Source: an uncultured Verrucomicrobiota bacterium (GTDB taxonomy: Bacteria > Verrucomicrobiota > Kiritimatiellia > RFP12 > UBA3636). Taken from it: 50,741 nucleotides of DNA. This document shows positions 50,695-50,741 of the stretch, in pieces. Every line of letters starts with the position of its first letter. Positions within the stretch are counted from its first letter, which is position 1. Where the stretch lies: the NCBI GenBank assembly GCA_949295265.1, contig CASFKR010000001.1, forward strand, positions 1-50,741, read 5' to 3'. The notes under the pieces are model-generated. The model worked only from the letters and a program-made list of their open reading frames with translations, made no database searches and was not told where the DNA came from. The translations under genes were made by a program, and so were the position numbers.

Positions 50695-50741
50695 CCTGGA
50701 CGGGTCGGGGTTCGGGTGCTGCAATCGAGGCTGGGAAGGCT

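Overview
The window is about 50.7 kb of high-GC chromosomal DNA from a Gram-negative bacterium. The inner-membrane LolD/MacB-type ABC module, the lipoprotein, MurJ and the surface-polysaccharide enzymes indicate two membranes. Large OPT-like proteins whose C-termini look like DUF6784/DUF6785, a Ser/Thr kinase next to a sigma-54 activator, a stand-alone AICAR formyltransferase and the near-absence of Shine-Dalgarno sequences suggest the PVC superphylum (Kiritimatiellota, Lentisphaerota or Verrucomicrobiota). That placement is inference; there is no rRNA gene or other marker here. Nothing looks like a phage, plasmid, IS element or CRISPR array.

Layout. 1-3.1 kb: a DEAH-box helicase of the HrpA type, cut by the window edge (-). 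3.4-6.6 kb: an HU-like protein, a 49-bp tandem repeat array, then an overlapping response regulator/histidine kinase pair (+). 6.6-11.8 kb: a possible polysaccharide-lyase-like protein, a DUF5672 glycosyltransferase-like protein, a C_GCAxxG_C_C protein and a polysaccharide pyruvyl transferase. 11.8-26.4 kb: a membrane-protein block on the minus strand. In transcription order it reads OPT-like protein, FtsX/MacB permease, LolD-like ATPase, a 1735-residue fusion of a degenerate M28-peptidase-like ectodomain to an FtsX permease, and a second OPT-like protein. It runs from a promoter at about 23.8 kb to a terminator at about 11.83 kb. A third OPT-like paralogue lies upstream with its own promoter. 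26.6-36.9 kb: a sugar-isomerase-like protein, then a minus-strand salvage and housekeeping cluster (pyrimidine nucleoside phosphorylase, ferredoxin-nitroreductase, HAD phosphatase, cytidine deaminase, GlmS, HAD protein, NAD synthase, purine nucleoside phosphorylase).

37-46.4 kb is patchier. It has a low-GC island with a small lipoprotein and decayed copies of it, several dispersed intergenic repeats, tRNA-Leu(UAA) directly behind a stand-alone AICAR formyltransferase, a thiM-thiE-znuA-like operon with 4-nt overlaps, and murJ. The window ends with a Ser/Thr protein kinase carrying double zinc ribbons, a GAF/sigma-54 activator, and tRNA-Ser(GGA).

The best candidate for an undescribed system is the 11.8-23.8 kb operon, an ABC mechanotransmission-type module with a pseudo-peptidase ectodomain embedded between two OPT-like carriers. 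The best non-gene signals are a 17-bp motif found six times in one orientation, the 49-bp hairpin array, and a family of roughly 100-bp intergenic repeats.
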